Below, in pieces: positions 42,746 to 50,084 of a DNA stretch of 50,084 nt. A program made the position numbers and the translations under genes. Positions within the stretch are counted from its first letter, which is position 1, and every line of letters begins with the position of its first letter. The stretch comes from Verrucomicrobiales bacterium. Its GTDB lineage: Bacteria; Verrucomicrobiota; Verrucomicrobiia; Verrucomicrobiales; DEV007. The DNA lies in contig JARGOP010000022.1 of the NCBI GenBank assembly GCA_029233965.1, positions 1 through 50,084 on the forward strand, read 5' to 3'. Below the pieces are notes generated by a model. It made no database searches. It was not told the origin of the DNA and saw only the letters and a list, made by a program, of their open reading frames with translations.

Positions 42746-44344
42746 TCACTGCAGCCCGAAGCGCTGAAACATGGTGACGTCGTGTCCGTAGATGTCCTTG
42801 TCGAAACGAACGCGGCTGTCACCCATGATCGTGCAGGTCCAGTAGTTCAGATAGACCGGCATCTTCTTTTGGAGGACCTCGCGACGGTCTGGTTGTGAGG
42901 CATCCTCCATTGCGGCACGGATCGCCGGGATCGTCCAACCGGGGTTGGACTGAAGAAGGATGTTGGCAAGCTCTTCCGGGCGCTGAACACGGACACAGCC
43001 GGAGCTGAAGTCCCGGTCTGCTTTCTCGAACAGTTCCCGGTGATTGGTATCATGAAGATACACCGCCGAGTCGTTGGGAAAGATAAATTTGATCAATCCG
43101 AGTGAGTTGTTGGGGCCTCCTTTTTGCTGCATGAGAAGGCTTCCTGAGGCGACCTTGTTCAGATTATCCACCGTGTTGGAGTGCACTGAGGTCGAGCCAT
43201 AGGAAGAGACAATCTCGTAGCCATGTTCCACCATGTAGGCTTGAGGGCCGTTCGACGAACTCAAAGCAGCGGGGACGAGGAGGCGTTTCGCGATGGAGGT
43301 GGGCACCTTCCAGGTCGGGTGGAAGTAGATACTCTCGACGTCACCGTGAAAAACAGGGGTTTCACTGATGCCTTTTCTCCCGACGACGACGGTCATCACC
43401 GTGATTTCCCGCTGGTTGCGATACACGCGCAGGGCGCTTTCAGCGATGTTCACTTCGACGTGTTCCGACTGCTCCCAGGTTCGGGGCATCCAGCGGAGGC
43501 GGTCGATGTTGATAATAATTTGATTCACCCGATAGCCAATGTTGGTGTTTAACTCCTCCAGAGTTGCCGTTCCGATATAGCCGTCCGGCTCGATGCCATG
43601 GCGGAACTGAAATGACTTGATCGCATCTCCAGTCCGTTCATCGATGATTCTCTTGCGGTTTTTCGGTGCTCCACCGGGGAGATCACCCTCAGCCTGCAAT
43701 CGTGAAGTGAGAAGATTCCATTCCGGATACTGGCTTCCGGGCCCGGCGGGCTGAGCGGTTGCCGGAAGGTCGCGCCATCCGCCGAGAGCCTGAATCTTCC
43801 GGTAGCGGGCGAGTGTTTTCACCATTTCCTTGTAGCGCTCGTCCTGAGGAGGGGCCGTCTGGAGAAGGAAGGAGGCGAACTGAGTGGGGGACTGCTGCAG
43901 AGCCTGATCCAGAAAATGATACGCAGTGAGTTGCCGGGGGATGTCATCCCACTTCTTGTGAACGGTATCCGGATCGACAAAGCCGTAGGCGACTGCCTGA
44001 ATCGCATACAGCGCCAACTGGGTCGTGCCGACTTCCACGGCGGCGCGGACCCGGGGGTCCGGGCTGGGCGCGCGCCACTGTGCATCCCAGGCATCCAGCT
44101 GGAACAGGGCCGGGGCGAGACCGTGAGCATCGAGTTCACGAATAAACTGGGCAAGGCCGCCGAGATATTCGCCGGTCCAGACCGGAGTATAGTTGCGGGC
44201 GCGATACCAGCCGTCGATCCCTCCCTTGGATTTAGCCGCTTCCGTCTGGATAAAGGAATTCATGCCCTGTGCCCGGGCTGAATGAGAGGGAACGAACAGG
44301 GAGAGACTTATGGCGATTACTGAAAACCGGATTTTGACAGACAT
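42746..44344 (-). CDS. L,D-transpeptidase, YcbB/LdtD-like
   Basis: The protein (532 residues) starts with a signal peptide (MSVKIRFSVIAISLSLFVPSHSARA). An N-terminal helical domain and a peptidoglycan-binding segment (IIDERTGDAIKSFQFRHGIEPDGYIGTATLEELN-type, about residues 232-265) precede the YkuD/YcbB catalytic domain with YLHDTNHRELFEK and SSGCVRV; the nucleophile is Cys450. By family it makes 3-3 cross-links in peptidoglycan or attaches proteins to it. Start chosen at 44344 so that the signal is N-terminal; the frame is open to 44380. It is divergent from the DUF1080 gene, with 169 bases between starts. Confidence 0.92.
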   Translation of the reverse strand: MSVKIRFSVIAISLSLFVPSHSARAQGMNSFIQTEAAKSKGGIDGWYRARNYTPVWTGEYLGGLAQFIRELDAHGLAPALFQLDAWDAQWRAPSPDPRVRAAVEVGTTQLALYAIQAVAYGFVDPDTVHKKWDDIPRQLTAYHFLDQALQQSPTQFASFLLQTAPPQDERYKEMVKTLARYRKIQALGGWRDLPATAQPAGPGSQYPEWNLLTSRLQAEGDLPGGAPKNRKRIIDERTGDAIKSFQFRHGIEPDGYIGTATLEELNTNIGYRVNQIIINIDRLRWMPRTWEQSEHVEVNIAESALRVYRNQREITVMTVVVGRKGISETPVFHGDVESIYFHPTWKVPTSIAKRLLVPAALSSSNGPQAYMVEHGYEIVSSYGSTSVHSNTVDNLNKVASGSLLMQQKGGPNNSLGLIKFIFPNDSAVYLHDTNHRELFEKADRDFSSGCVRVQRPEELANILLQSNPGWTIPAIRAAMEDASQPDRREVLQKKMPVYLNYWTCTIMGDSRVRFDKDIYGHDVTMFQRFGLQ

Positions 44345-44513
44345 GGGCGAAGAGTTAACAGATCTTAAGTATCCCCTCATTCAGAATTTGTTCAAATATT
44401 CAATGGATTTCAATGAGGCGCATTCACTTTCCCTTGAATACGACACCGGATAACAGGTCTTTCATGAATCCCGGCATGGACAGGAGCAGGTTTTCTTTGC
44501 AGAGTCCAGTCGT

Positions 44514-45209
44514 ATGAGACTTACGAACGTGCTTCTTTATGCCGCTACTCTTACCCTGATCTGCGCCCCGGCGCGGGCTGAAGATCGTGGGAAGCCGCTC
44601 TTCGATGGCGTTTCTCTGAATGGTTGGAAGGCCTACGACATGTCTTACTGGACGATCGAGGACGAGGCGATCACAGCGACTGCCTCTGAGGAGAACCCCT
44701 GCAAGACCAATCAGTTCCTCGTCTGGCAGGATGGGGAGGTGAGTGATTTCGTTCTCACGGTGAAATTTCGTCTCGAAGGTGGTCCGAAGGCGAACAGTGG
44801 GATTCAGGTTCGCTCTGAGATGGATAAAACGGGGCACGCGAAAGGATACCAGGTCGATATCAGTCAGCCGGGGGCTCCCTGGCTTGGTGCGATTTATGAT
44901 GAGCATGGCCGGAAAATGCTCGCCGCGCGAGGGGAGTCGACCGTGATTCAACCGGATGGATCGTTGAAGAAGAGTTCCGTGGATTCAGCCGGGCCTGCGA
45001 TCGACGCCTATTCGGAGAAAGACTGGAATACCTATGAAATCAAAGCCCGGGGCAATCGCATCGAGGTTTCACTCAATGGTCATGTCACCGCTGTGATAGA
45101 AGACCTGCAGGAAGAGGAGCGTGAATTATCCGGCGTCCTCGCCTTGCAATTGCACTCGGGTCCGCCGATGAAGATTCAGTTCAAGGATATTTTCCTGAAG
45201 ACGCTTTAG
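44514..45209 (+). CDS. DUF1080 (3-keto-disaccharide hydrolase-like) secreted protein
   Basis: A 231-residue protein with signal peptide (MRLTNVLLYAATLTLICAPARA) and a concanavalin-like fold typical of DUF1080: LFDGVSLNGWKAYDMSYWTIEDEAI, FVLTVKFRLEGGPKANSGIQVRSE, GYQVDISQPG, WNTYEIKARGNRIEVSLNG and a terminal GPPMKIQFKDIFLK. Some family members hydrolyse 3-keto-glycosides; others only bind sugars. Predicted outside the cytoplasm. It heads a three-gene run with the small helical protein (18 bases on) and the HDAC-like gene (29 bases further). Confidence 0.93.
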   Translation: MRLTNVLLYAATLTLICAPARAEDRGKPLFDGVSLNGWKAYDMSYWTIEDEAITATASEENPCKTNQFLVWQDGEVSDFVLTVKFRLEGGPKANSGIQVRSEMDKTGHAKGYQVDISQPGAPWLGAIYDEHGRKMLAARGESTVIQPDGSLKKSSVDSAGPAIDAYSEKDWNTYEIKARGNRIEVSLNGHVTAVIEDLQEEERELSGVLALQLHSGPPMKIQFKDIFLKTL

Positions 45210-45227
45210 TTTTTCGAATGGATTAAA

Positions 45228-45476
45228 ATGAGGGCGAGTGAAAAGGATTTTTACGAAGAGTTGGAGCGTAATCCGGAAGACTGGTCGGTCCGCTTGCGCC
45301 TGATTCGATCCGCCGTGGAAGCAGGGGAGAAAGAAGAAGCGAAGAGGCTTGTCCGCGAGTCTCCCGACGAAGATCCGCTTCCCTCTGAGTTGCAGCAGCA
45401 GATCCACACCCTTCTTGTCGAGGGAGCCCGGGCCGCTGCGAATCCTCATCGAAATTTGCCGACGGCGAACGATTGA
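45228..45476 (+). CDS. Small helical (TPR-like) protein
   Basis: The protein (82 residues) starts MRASEKDFYEELERNPEDWSVRLRLI and continues with alternating short helices (EAGEKEEAKRLVRESPDED, SELQQQIHTLLVEGARAAA), consistent with one and a half tetratricopeptide-like repeats. No signal peptide. It sits in a tight run between DUF1080 and the HDAC-like gene and is in the same orientation, with protein-like charge distribution, so it is likely real though too small for a firm family call. Confidence 0.7.
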   Translation: MRASEKDFYEELERNPEDWSVRLRLIRSAVEAGEKEEAKRLVRESPDEDPLPSELQQQIHTLLVEGARAAANPHRNLPTAND

Positions 45477-45505
45477 TCCCGGGGCGGCAAACGTAATCCG
45501 CTCGC

Positions 45506-46408
45506 ATGCTGGCGCTTTGGTATTCACCGATCTACACCAACGGACTCGACCCTGAAGCGCGTTTCCCGCGAGAGCGCTATCGTCTCGTGAAGGATGCGCT
45601 TTCGGTGGGGCCGGAACGGGGGGCAATTGAGTTTCGGGAACCGAGGCTCATGGATCCGGAGGATTTGCATCTCGCGCATGATCCCGACTACGTTCGGGAT
45701 TTTCTGAACGGCACGCTCGATGATTCCATGGTTCGGCGAATCGGTTTGCGTCCGTGGACGAAGGTCATTGTCGAGCGAACGCTCATCCTGACAGGAGGCA
45801 CGATTGAAGCGATGCAGTATGCGGTGAGCGCGAACGGATTTGCCGGGAATCTGGGGGGCGGTACTCATCACGCCTATCACGACTTTGGCTCGGGCTACTG
45901 CATCTTCAATGATCTCGCGGTCGCCGCACGGATCGCGCAGCGGGATTTTGGAGTCGATCAGATCGCCATTCTCGATCTGGATGTCCATCAGGGCGACGGG
46001 ACCGCCGCGATCTTCAAGGAAGATCCGTCCGTGACCACCGTCTCATTTCATTGCGGGAAAAATTTTCCCTTCCGGAAAATGAGGTCCGACTTTGATGTGG
46101 CTCTCGAAGAGGGGACAGGCGACGCGGAATACCTCGAAGGCGTCGAGCGGTTTCTGGCGCGGGAACTCGCCGCCATGAATCTCGACCTTCTCTTTTTTCA
46201 AGCAGGAGTGGATGCCCTCGAGACGGATCGGTTGGGCCGTCTTTCTCTCTCACGAGAGGGGATGAGGCGTCGCAATGAGCTGGTTTTTGACTTCGCGAGA
46301 GCGAAAGGAATCCCTCTGGTGATCACGATGGGTGGTGGCTACGGGGAGCCGATCGAAACCTCGGTGGCCGCTCATGCTGATCTTTTTCAGGGAGCCGCGC
46401 AGAGGTGA
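45506..46408 (+). CDS. Histone-deacetylase-superfamily protein
   Basis: This 300-residue protein has the class I HDAC-like core: GGGTHHAYHDFGSGYCIFND (His121, His122 of the charge relay), DLDVHQGDGTA (zinc ligands Asp159 and His161), QAGVDALETDRLG (third zinc ligand Asp near 245) and MGGGYG with the transition-state Tyr. Bacterial members deacetylate acetoin-utilisation enzymes, polyamines or acylated proteins. No signal peptide, so it is cytoplasmic. It ends the run that begins with the DUF1080 gene; the next gene is convergent, 4 bases away. Confidence 0.92.
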   Translation: MLALWYSPIYTNGLDPEARFPRERYRLVKDALSVGPERGAIEFREPRLMDPEDLHLAHDPDYVRDFLNGTLDDSMVRRIGLRPWTKVIVERTLILTGGTIEAMQYAVSANGFAGNLGGGTHHAYHDFGSGYCIFNDLAVAARIAQRDFGVDQIAILDLDVHQGDGTAAIFKEDPSVTTVSFHCGKNFPFRKMRSDFDVALEEGTGDAEYLEGVERFLARELAAMNLDLLFFQAGVDALETDRLGRLSLSREGMRRRNELVFDFARAKGIPLVITMGGGYGEPIETSVAAHADLFQGAAQR

Positions 46409-46412
46409 CGGA

Positions 46413-46982
46413 TCAGTGGGAGACCGGGGCAGGACGAGTCGGAAAGGGCTCAAAATCCGAGGGAACTCCCGGGAAGTTCTCCTGACGAAAGCGATCCCAG
46501 GTCCGGCGGGTTTCTTCGGAGATGATCTCGTTCATGGCTTCCTGACAATCAAAGCAGATCAGGGCACTGTCGAGCATGTCGTCGCCCTGACACACGCCGA
46601 CGAGATTGAATTCGTTGCCTTTCACCTGATCGAGTGTGTTCACGCAGAGCGCACACTCATCGAAGCCGGAAACATCACGATGGTGTTTCTCGTGAAATTC
46701 TTCGAGGCGTTGCTTCGACTCTTCGGAGGTTTCCTCCATCATGGCCGCCATGCAGGGCATGCAAATCGCGCTCTCAAGAATTACCTCGTCCCCTTTGAAG
46801 CTTTTCGAAATGCGGAATCCCTCGGCGAAGTCCCGAAGAGACTCGCCGCAGCGGGTGCAGGTCACGAAAGGGCGCTCCTCGTAGAAGGAGTGGAGGACGT
46901 CGGGGATAATGACCCGGTTCGACGGTTCTTGCGGGGAACCGGACTCCGATTCCCCGGGGAATTCTGGTTCGTGTTCTGACAT
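46413..46982 (-). CDS. Protein with four CxxC motifs (probable double zinc-binding domain)
   Basis: A 189-residue cytoplasmic protein with four CxxC pairs: Cys42/45 (CTRC), Cys74/77 (CMPC), Cys110/113 (CALC) and Cys143/146 (CFDC). The first two and last two are similarly spaced, which suggests a duplicated treble-clef or zinc-ribbon unit; the acidic helix MMEETSEESKQRLEEF lies between. I recognise no specific family. It is 23 bases downstream of the FG-GAP gene on the same strand and probably co-transcribed with it and the cytochrome gene. Confidence 0.75.
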   Translation of the reverse strand: MSEHEPEFPGESESGSPQEPSNRVIIPDVLHSFYEERPFVTCTRCGESLRDFAEGFRISKSFKGDEVILESAICMPCMAAMMEETSEESKQRLEEFHEKHHRDVSGFDECALCVNTLDQVKGNEFNLVGVCQGDDMLDSALICFDCQEAMNEIISEETRRTWDRFRQENFPGVPSDFEPFPTRPAPVSH

Positions 46983-47005
46983 TGGCTACTTGTCAGTATC
47001 CAAAA

Positions 47006-48214
47006 TCAGGAAGGATTCGTCCAGCCCTGATTCCAAATAATGTGAGTGCCGCTCTTACCGGGAACGATGACATCTTTCCAACCGTTTCCGTCGATATCTT
47101 CCAGTCGAATCTGCAAGCCTACGCCCGGACCTTCCCCGGCCGGAGCTTTGGAAATCCAGTTCTTTTTCCAGGACTGCTCTTCAGGATTCCAGTCGTAGTA
47201 CTGCACCGTAATCTCGTCACTCGCGCCGGGGTCCTTCCCGGAGTGGGCGAAGTAGCGCTTGCCGGTGATGAGCTCGGCGGCGCCATCGTTGTCGATATCA
47301 TCCCAGGCCATGGTGTGAGCCTGGGAGAATTTCTTGTCGATGAGGTGCTGACGCCAGACGATGGTGCCGTCAGACTGAGGCTCCATTTGCTCCTGCCAAT
47401 AAAGTCCGTAGTTGTGACCGTCGGCCCAGATGAGATCGTTGCGTCCATCGTCGTTGAGATCGACCACAAGAATCGGGCAGCTTGCGTGGGGCAGGGTGAA
47501 GTCGGGATGATACTCCCAGGGTCCCGAGAACGGGCCGTCGGCGGGGCGCTCATACCATCCGCTCAGGAAGACAATGTCCTCGAGTCCGTCCCCGTTGATA
47601 TCGCCAAAGCCCATGCCGTGACCGTTGCCACTCTCGGAAACGACGTGCTTGACCGCCTTTTGCTTTCCGTTCTCGCCTTTCACAAAACGCCAGATGAGCA
47701 TGGGGTTGTCAGCCTTCCACGAATTCGCGATGAACTCAGGCGTTCCGTCTTCGTCGAAATCATGCAGAAAGGTCGCCTCGTTGTGACTGTAGCCGGTGTC
47801 GGCAAGTTCGTGAATCGCCCAGATGCCCTTTTCATAGTTGCCGGGTCCGGGATTTTCATACCAGTTCAAAAGGGGAAGGGTGAAGGCTCCCGCAACCACG
47901 TCGAGGTCCCCGTCACCGTCCATGTCGAGGAGGTGCTCGGAGTTGTTCTGCACATAATCAGCACCGAAAGGCATCAATTTCCGCACGGGGAGCTGCTTGA
48001 AGTCGGGGGCCTGATACCAGAATTCACCGGCGACGACGTCCAGTTTCCCATCGCCATCGATGTCTCCGACCGCGATGCCCTCGCTGTTGTCTTTGTGGAG
48101 TTGCTTCACTTCAAATTTCAGCGTCGGGGGAGCCTTCGGCTTGGGTTTCTGTTGCGCGACGAGAGTCGCGGCGACGGCAAGGATGGAACAGGGGATAATG
48201 GCGGCGAGTTTCAT
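47006..48214 (-). CDS. Secreted FG-GAP/VCBS-repeat beta-propeller protein
   Basis: The protein (402 residues) starts with a signal peptide (MKLAAIIPCSILAVAATLVA) and a basic Pro/Lys linker, then blades with DxDGDGxxD motifs: VGDIDGDGKLDVV, MDGDGDLDVVAG, FGDINGDGLEDIVF, VDLNDDGRNDLI, WDDIDNDGAAELI and LEDIDGNGWKDVI. This resembles the propeller at 27169-28368 and is preceded by the PVC cytochrome gene 39 bases upstream. The spacer holds the GGGTAA repeat. Probable role in binding or organising extracellular glycans. Confidence 0.92.
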   Translation of the reverse strand: MKLAAIIPCSILAVAATLVAQQKPKPKAPPTLKFEVKQLHKDNSEGIAVGDIDGDGKLDVVAGEFWYQAPDFKQLPVRKLMPFGADYVQNNSEHLLDMDGDGDLDVVAGAFTLPLLNWYENPGPGNYEKGIWAIHELADTGYSHNEATFLHDFDEDGTPEFIANSWKADNPMLIWRFVKGENGKQKAVKHVVSESGNGHGMGFGDINGDGLEDIVFLSGWYERPADGPFSGPWEYHPDFTLPHASCPILVVDLNDDGRNDLIWADGHNYGLYWQEQMEPQSDGTIVWRQHLIDKKFSQAHTMAWDDIDNDGAAELITGKRYFAHSGKDPGASDEITVQYYDWNPEEQSWKKNWISKAPAGEGPGVGLQIRLEDIDGNGWKDVIVPGKSGTHIIWNQGWTNPS

Positions 48215-48220
48215 GATAAG

Positions 48221-48260
48221 GGGTAAACGCGGGTAAAAAGGGGTAAGCGGGGGTTAAAAT
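48221..48260. repeat. Four 10-bp GGGTAA-type repeats at a gene junction
   Basis: GGGTAA starts at 48221, 48231 and 48241 and GGGTTAA at 48251, an exact 10-bp period. The repeat spans the stop of the cytochrome gene (48254-48256) and the 39-base spacer ahead of the FG-GAP start at 48214. On the coding (minus) strand it reads as four TTAACCC/TTACCC units. Confidence 0.75.
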
Positions 48261-50084
48261 TCGAGAACAGGAACAAATTGAGTTTTCCCGGCATCATCGA
48301 TCAGTTCGAGGGTGACCTCGTCGAGGCCGTATTTCTTCAGGCCGGCAAACGTGAATTTCTGGCGCCCTGCTTCTTTGATCTTGAGGGTAATTTCGGCTTC
48401 TTCGCCGTCTTCGGGAAGCTCGATCTCTTTGTCTCCGTGAAAAAGCACGAGATCCTTCAGCTTTCCGGTGAACTTCAGCTTAATCTCCCCCGGTTCAGAA
48501 ACCTCAATAAAGGTGCGCGCAACCGCGTAGCGATTCGAGCCGCGACCGACGACATCAGGGGTCTCGTCGACAGGCAGCGCCCCGTTCACTTTCGAGTAAA
48601 TGGGGAGCCAAATATAGCTGTCGATTTCTTCGGTGAAAATGATTTCGCCCTGGTGACCGATTTCGTCCCGGGTTCTTTCGTGAGGCATCAGGGTCTGCCA
48701 CTGGCGAACAAAACGGTTTGGCGGTGTTTTGAAATCCCCGTCCTTGCCCAGCTCGGAGAGGAAGCGGACGAGATCGACAAACTCATCTTCGCGCAGAGAC
48801 GCGGTGAGACCGGGAGGCATGAGCGAGACCGGGCTGATCTGATTGCTCGCGATTTCCGACTTCGCAATGCGGTTTTCGTTTCCGACCGCATCCCGAATCA
48901 CGATTTCGTTGTCATCTTCGCGGGCGATCGCTCCGGCGAAGGAGTCGCCGTTTTTCAAGGTCACGAGTGTGGTGTGGTAGCCTTCCTTGATCTTGACACT
49001 GGGCTGGAGGAGCGAATCGATCAGGTAATCGACCGGAGCACTCGCACCGATCGAAACCATATCGGGCCCGATGACCCCGCCGGCGCCGCCGATGGCATGA
49101 CAAACGACGCATTGGAGCGCGGCACGACGGTAAATGGTTTCACCGTTGTGAGGATTTCCCTTTGTGGCGACGTGTGACATCATGGCTTCCATCTCTTCGG
49201 GAGAAAGCGCCATTTTCATGGGCTTAAGCCCACCGGCATCCTGCAGGGCTTTGACGAGACCTTGAGGGCTCGTCGCCGCGCTACTGGCTTTTTGCACGCC
49301 GGTCAGAGCAATTTCCTGAGGAAGGCTCGCGTTTTTGAGGGCGGCGGAAAGGGCTCCCGGGCCCTGCTTGTTGGCGAGGAAGGCATCGAAAATTCCGTGG
49401 GGATCTTTTCCTCCAGGAGCTTCGGTGAGAACCGCGACGGCCAGCTTGGCTCCCTCGGCAGGATTCATCCGGGTGCGGCCAGTGACAGCGAGGGAACGCG
49501 TCAAAAACGGAGCCGTCGCATCTTTCGCGAGATTCTGAAACAGGGTCGCAGTCTTGGGGCCTCCGAGGGAAATCAATCCGGTGAGAGCGGCCTGCGCCCT
49601 GGCCTGATTGGCGGGAGCGGCGAGAAAAGCTTCTTCCAATCCTCCGCGAGCCGATTCCAGTTTCCACTGTCCGGCAAGTGCCGCCGCACTCGCGAAGAGA
49701 GCCTGATTTTCAGAACGAAGGAATCGGGAAAGGCGGTTGATGTCTCCTGCCGGTTGCAGCTTGCGGAGACGGCCGGCGCTGGCGAGAGCCTGGAGGACGA
49801 TCTCCTGCGAGGCTTCTGAGGTCCCTTCGGCGAGACCGTATTCGAAGATGGTATTGAGGTCGGCAGGGGAACCGACCTTGGAAATCCAGTCGGTGAGATC
49901 CGCAATCTCATTTTCGGTCTTGAACTCACCGTTCTTCAACGCCGTGAGAATGATCGGCACCGCGACCGGCTTGTTGAGGGCGCGGACCGCAAAGAGGAGC
50001 TGGCTCGTGTTGGCAAAGGGATTTCCTTTCCCGGTCAGCCCGGTCAGCCCGGTCCAGCGGTCTTCGTGCTCGCGACAAATTGAC
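48254..50084 (-). CDS. PVC-type haem-binding CxxCH protein, 5' end beyond the window
   Basis: The frame is open to the last base of the window, so the gene begins upstream; 610 codons are visible. The N-terminal visible part (up to about residue 300) is helical repeats (IVLQALASAGRLRKL, LAGQWKLESARGGLEEA) of HEAT type. A c-type haem site CVVCH lies in YRRAALQCVVCHAIGGAGGVIGPDM, followed by the VTLKNGDSFAG strand and a terminal beta domain (GEIKLKFTGKLKDLVLFHGD). This order (HEAT, cytochrome, DUF-type tail) is typical of the large PVC membrane-bound dehydrogenase/haem proteins, whose N-terminal propeller would be outside the window. Predicted periplasmic. A short CGGTCAGCC tandem repeat lies near 50032-50056. 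Confidence 0.88.
   Translation of the reverse strand, partial: SICREHEDRWTGLTGLTGKGNPFANTSQLLFAVRALNKPVAVPIILTALKNGEFKTENEIADLTDWISKVGSPADLNTIFEYGLAEGTSEASQEIVLQALASAGRLRKLQPAGDINRLSRFLRSENQALFASAAALAGQWKLESARGGLEEAFLAAPANQARAQAALTGLISLGGPKTATLFQNLAKDATAPFLTRSLAVTGRTRMNPAEGAKLAVAVLTEAPGGKDPHGIFDAFLANKQGPGALSAALKNASLPQEIALTGVQKASSAATSPQGLVKALQDAGGLKPMKMALSPEEMEAMMSHVATKGNPHNGETIYRRAALQCVVCHAIGGAGGVIGPDMVSIGASAPVDYLIDSLLQPSVKIKEGYHTTLVTLKNGDSFAGAIAREDDNEIVIRDAVGNENRIAKSEIASNQISPVSLMPPGLTASLREDEFVDLVRFLSELGKDGDFKTPPNRFVRQWQTLMPHERTRDEIGHQGEIIFTEEIDSYIWLPIYSKVNGALPVDETPDVVGRGSNRYAVARTFIEVSEPGEIKLKFTGKLKDLVLFHGDKEIELPEDGEEAEITLKIKEAGRQKFTFAGLKKYGLDEVTLELIDDAGKTQFVPVLEF

Noticed and set aside
46982-48226. 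Plus-strand open frame of 414 codons opposite the FG-GAP gene
   Set aside because: The minus strand has regular DxDGDGxxD blades and a signal peptide; this frame is their shadow.

Overview
The window comes from a moderately GC-rich bacterium, very probably a Verrucomicrobiota (order Verrucomicrobiales or close). The evidence is a paired planctomycete-type cytochrome/DUF1549/DUF1553 protein and Tat-exported DUF1501 protein, a second CxxCH protein of the PVC type, two secreted FG-GAP propellers, a DUF1080 protein, a type I sulfatase, and outer-membrane genes (porin, LptF/LptG-type permease). I see no rRNA, tRNA, CRISPR array, insertion sequence or phage gene. Most of the sequence is ordinary chromosome, densely packed, with operons usually joined by short gaps or ATGA overlaps.

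Layout. 1-1967 (+): the end of an agmatine-deiminase-like gene, coupled to an aldehyde-dehydrogenase-fold protein that has lost its catalytic residues. 1968-8591 (-): hprK-ptsH-ptsI, a secreted yellow/royal-jelly-like propeller, prmC and murA. 8710-9981 (-): an OprO/P-like porin with its own terminator, preceded by about 700 bases without a gene that hold a cluster of TGTGACA motifs. 10698-16119 (+): alpha/beta hydrolase, sugar-phosphate-isomerase-like protein, PAP2 phosphatase with an extra C-terminal domain, and polyphosphate kinase. 16130-19203 (-): a ferritin-like DUF455/ATP-grasp fusion translationally coupled to a PDZ serine protease. 19314-21766 (+): an LptF/LptG-family permease with an N-terminal membrane extension and an acidic conserved protein. 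21665-28368 (-): a small membrane protein that overlaps the acidic gene, a DUF1460 amidase-like protein, the DUF1501 and cytochrome/DUF1549/DUF1553 pair, and an FG-GAP protein. 28421-31357 (+): a trypsin/LamG-like/SirB1 fusion and a DUF3592-like membrane protein. 31370-32917 (-): rpoA-rplQ, separate from the rest of the alpha operon. 33176-37970 (-): a small secreted protein and an ABC importer operon of ferric-iron type. 38110 onward: a divergent Nramp-like transporter (+), a gene broken by one in-frame amber codon (-), sulfatase (+), L,D-transpeptidase (-), DUF1080/small helical protein/HDAC-like operon (+), then a CxxC protein, FG-GAP propeller and PVC cytochrome (-) running off the right edge.

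How the genes fit together. HprK, HPr and enzyme I form a phosphorelay with no EII permease in view, which suggests a regulatory rather than transport role. The porin, PAP2 and polyphosphate kinase suggest a phosphate theme, though they do not form one operon. The sulfatase, DUF1080, DUF1501, DUF1549 and FG-GAP genes fit the polysaccharide-degrading periphery usual in this phylum. The strongest candidates for undescribed biology are the DUF455/ATP-grasp protein with its coupled protease, the catalytically dead ALDH-fold protein paired with a deiminase, and the protease/LamG/SirB1 fusion.
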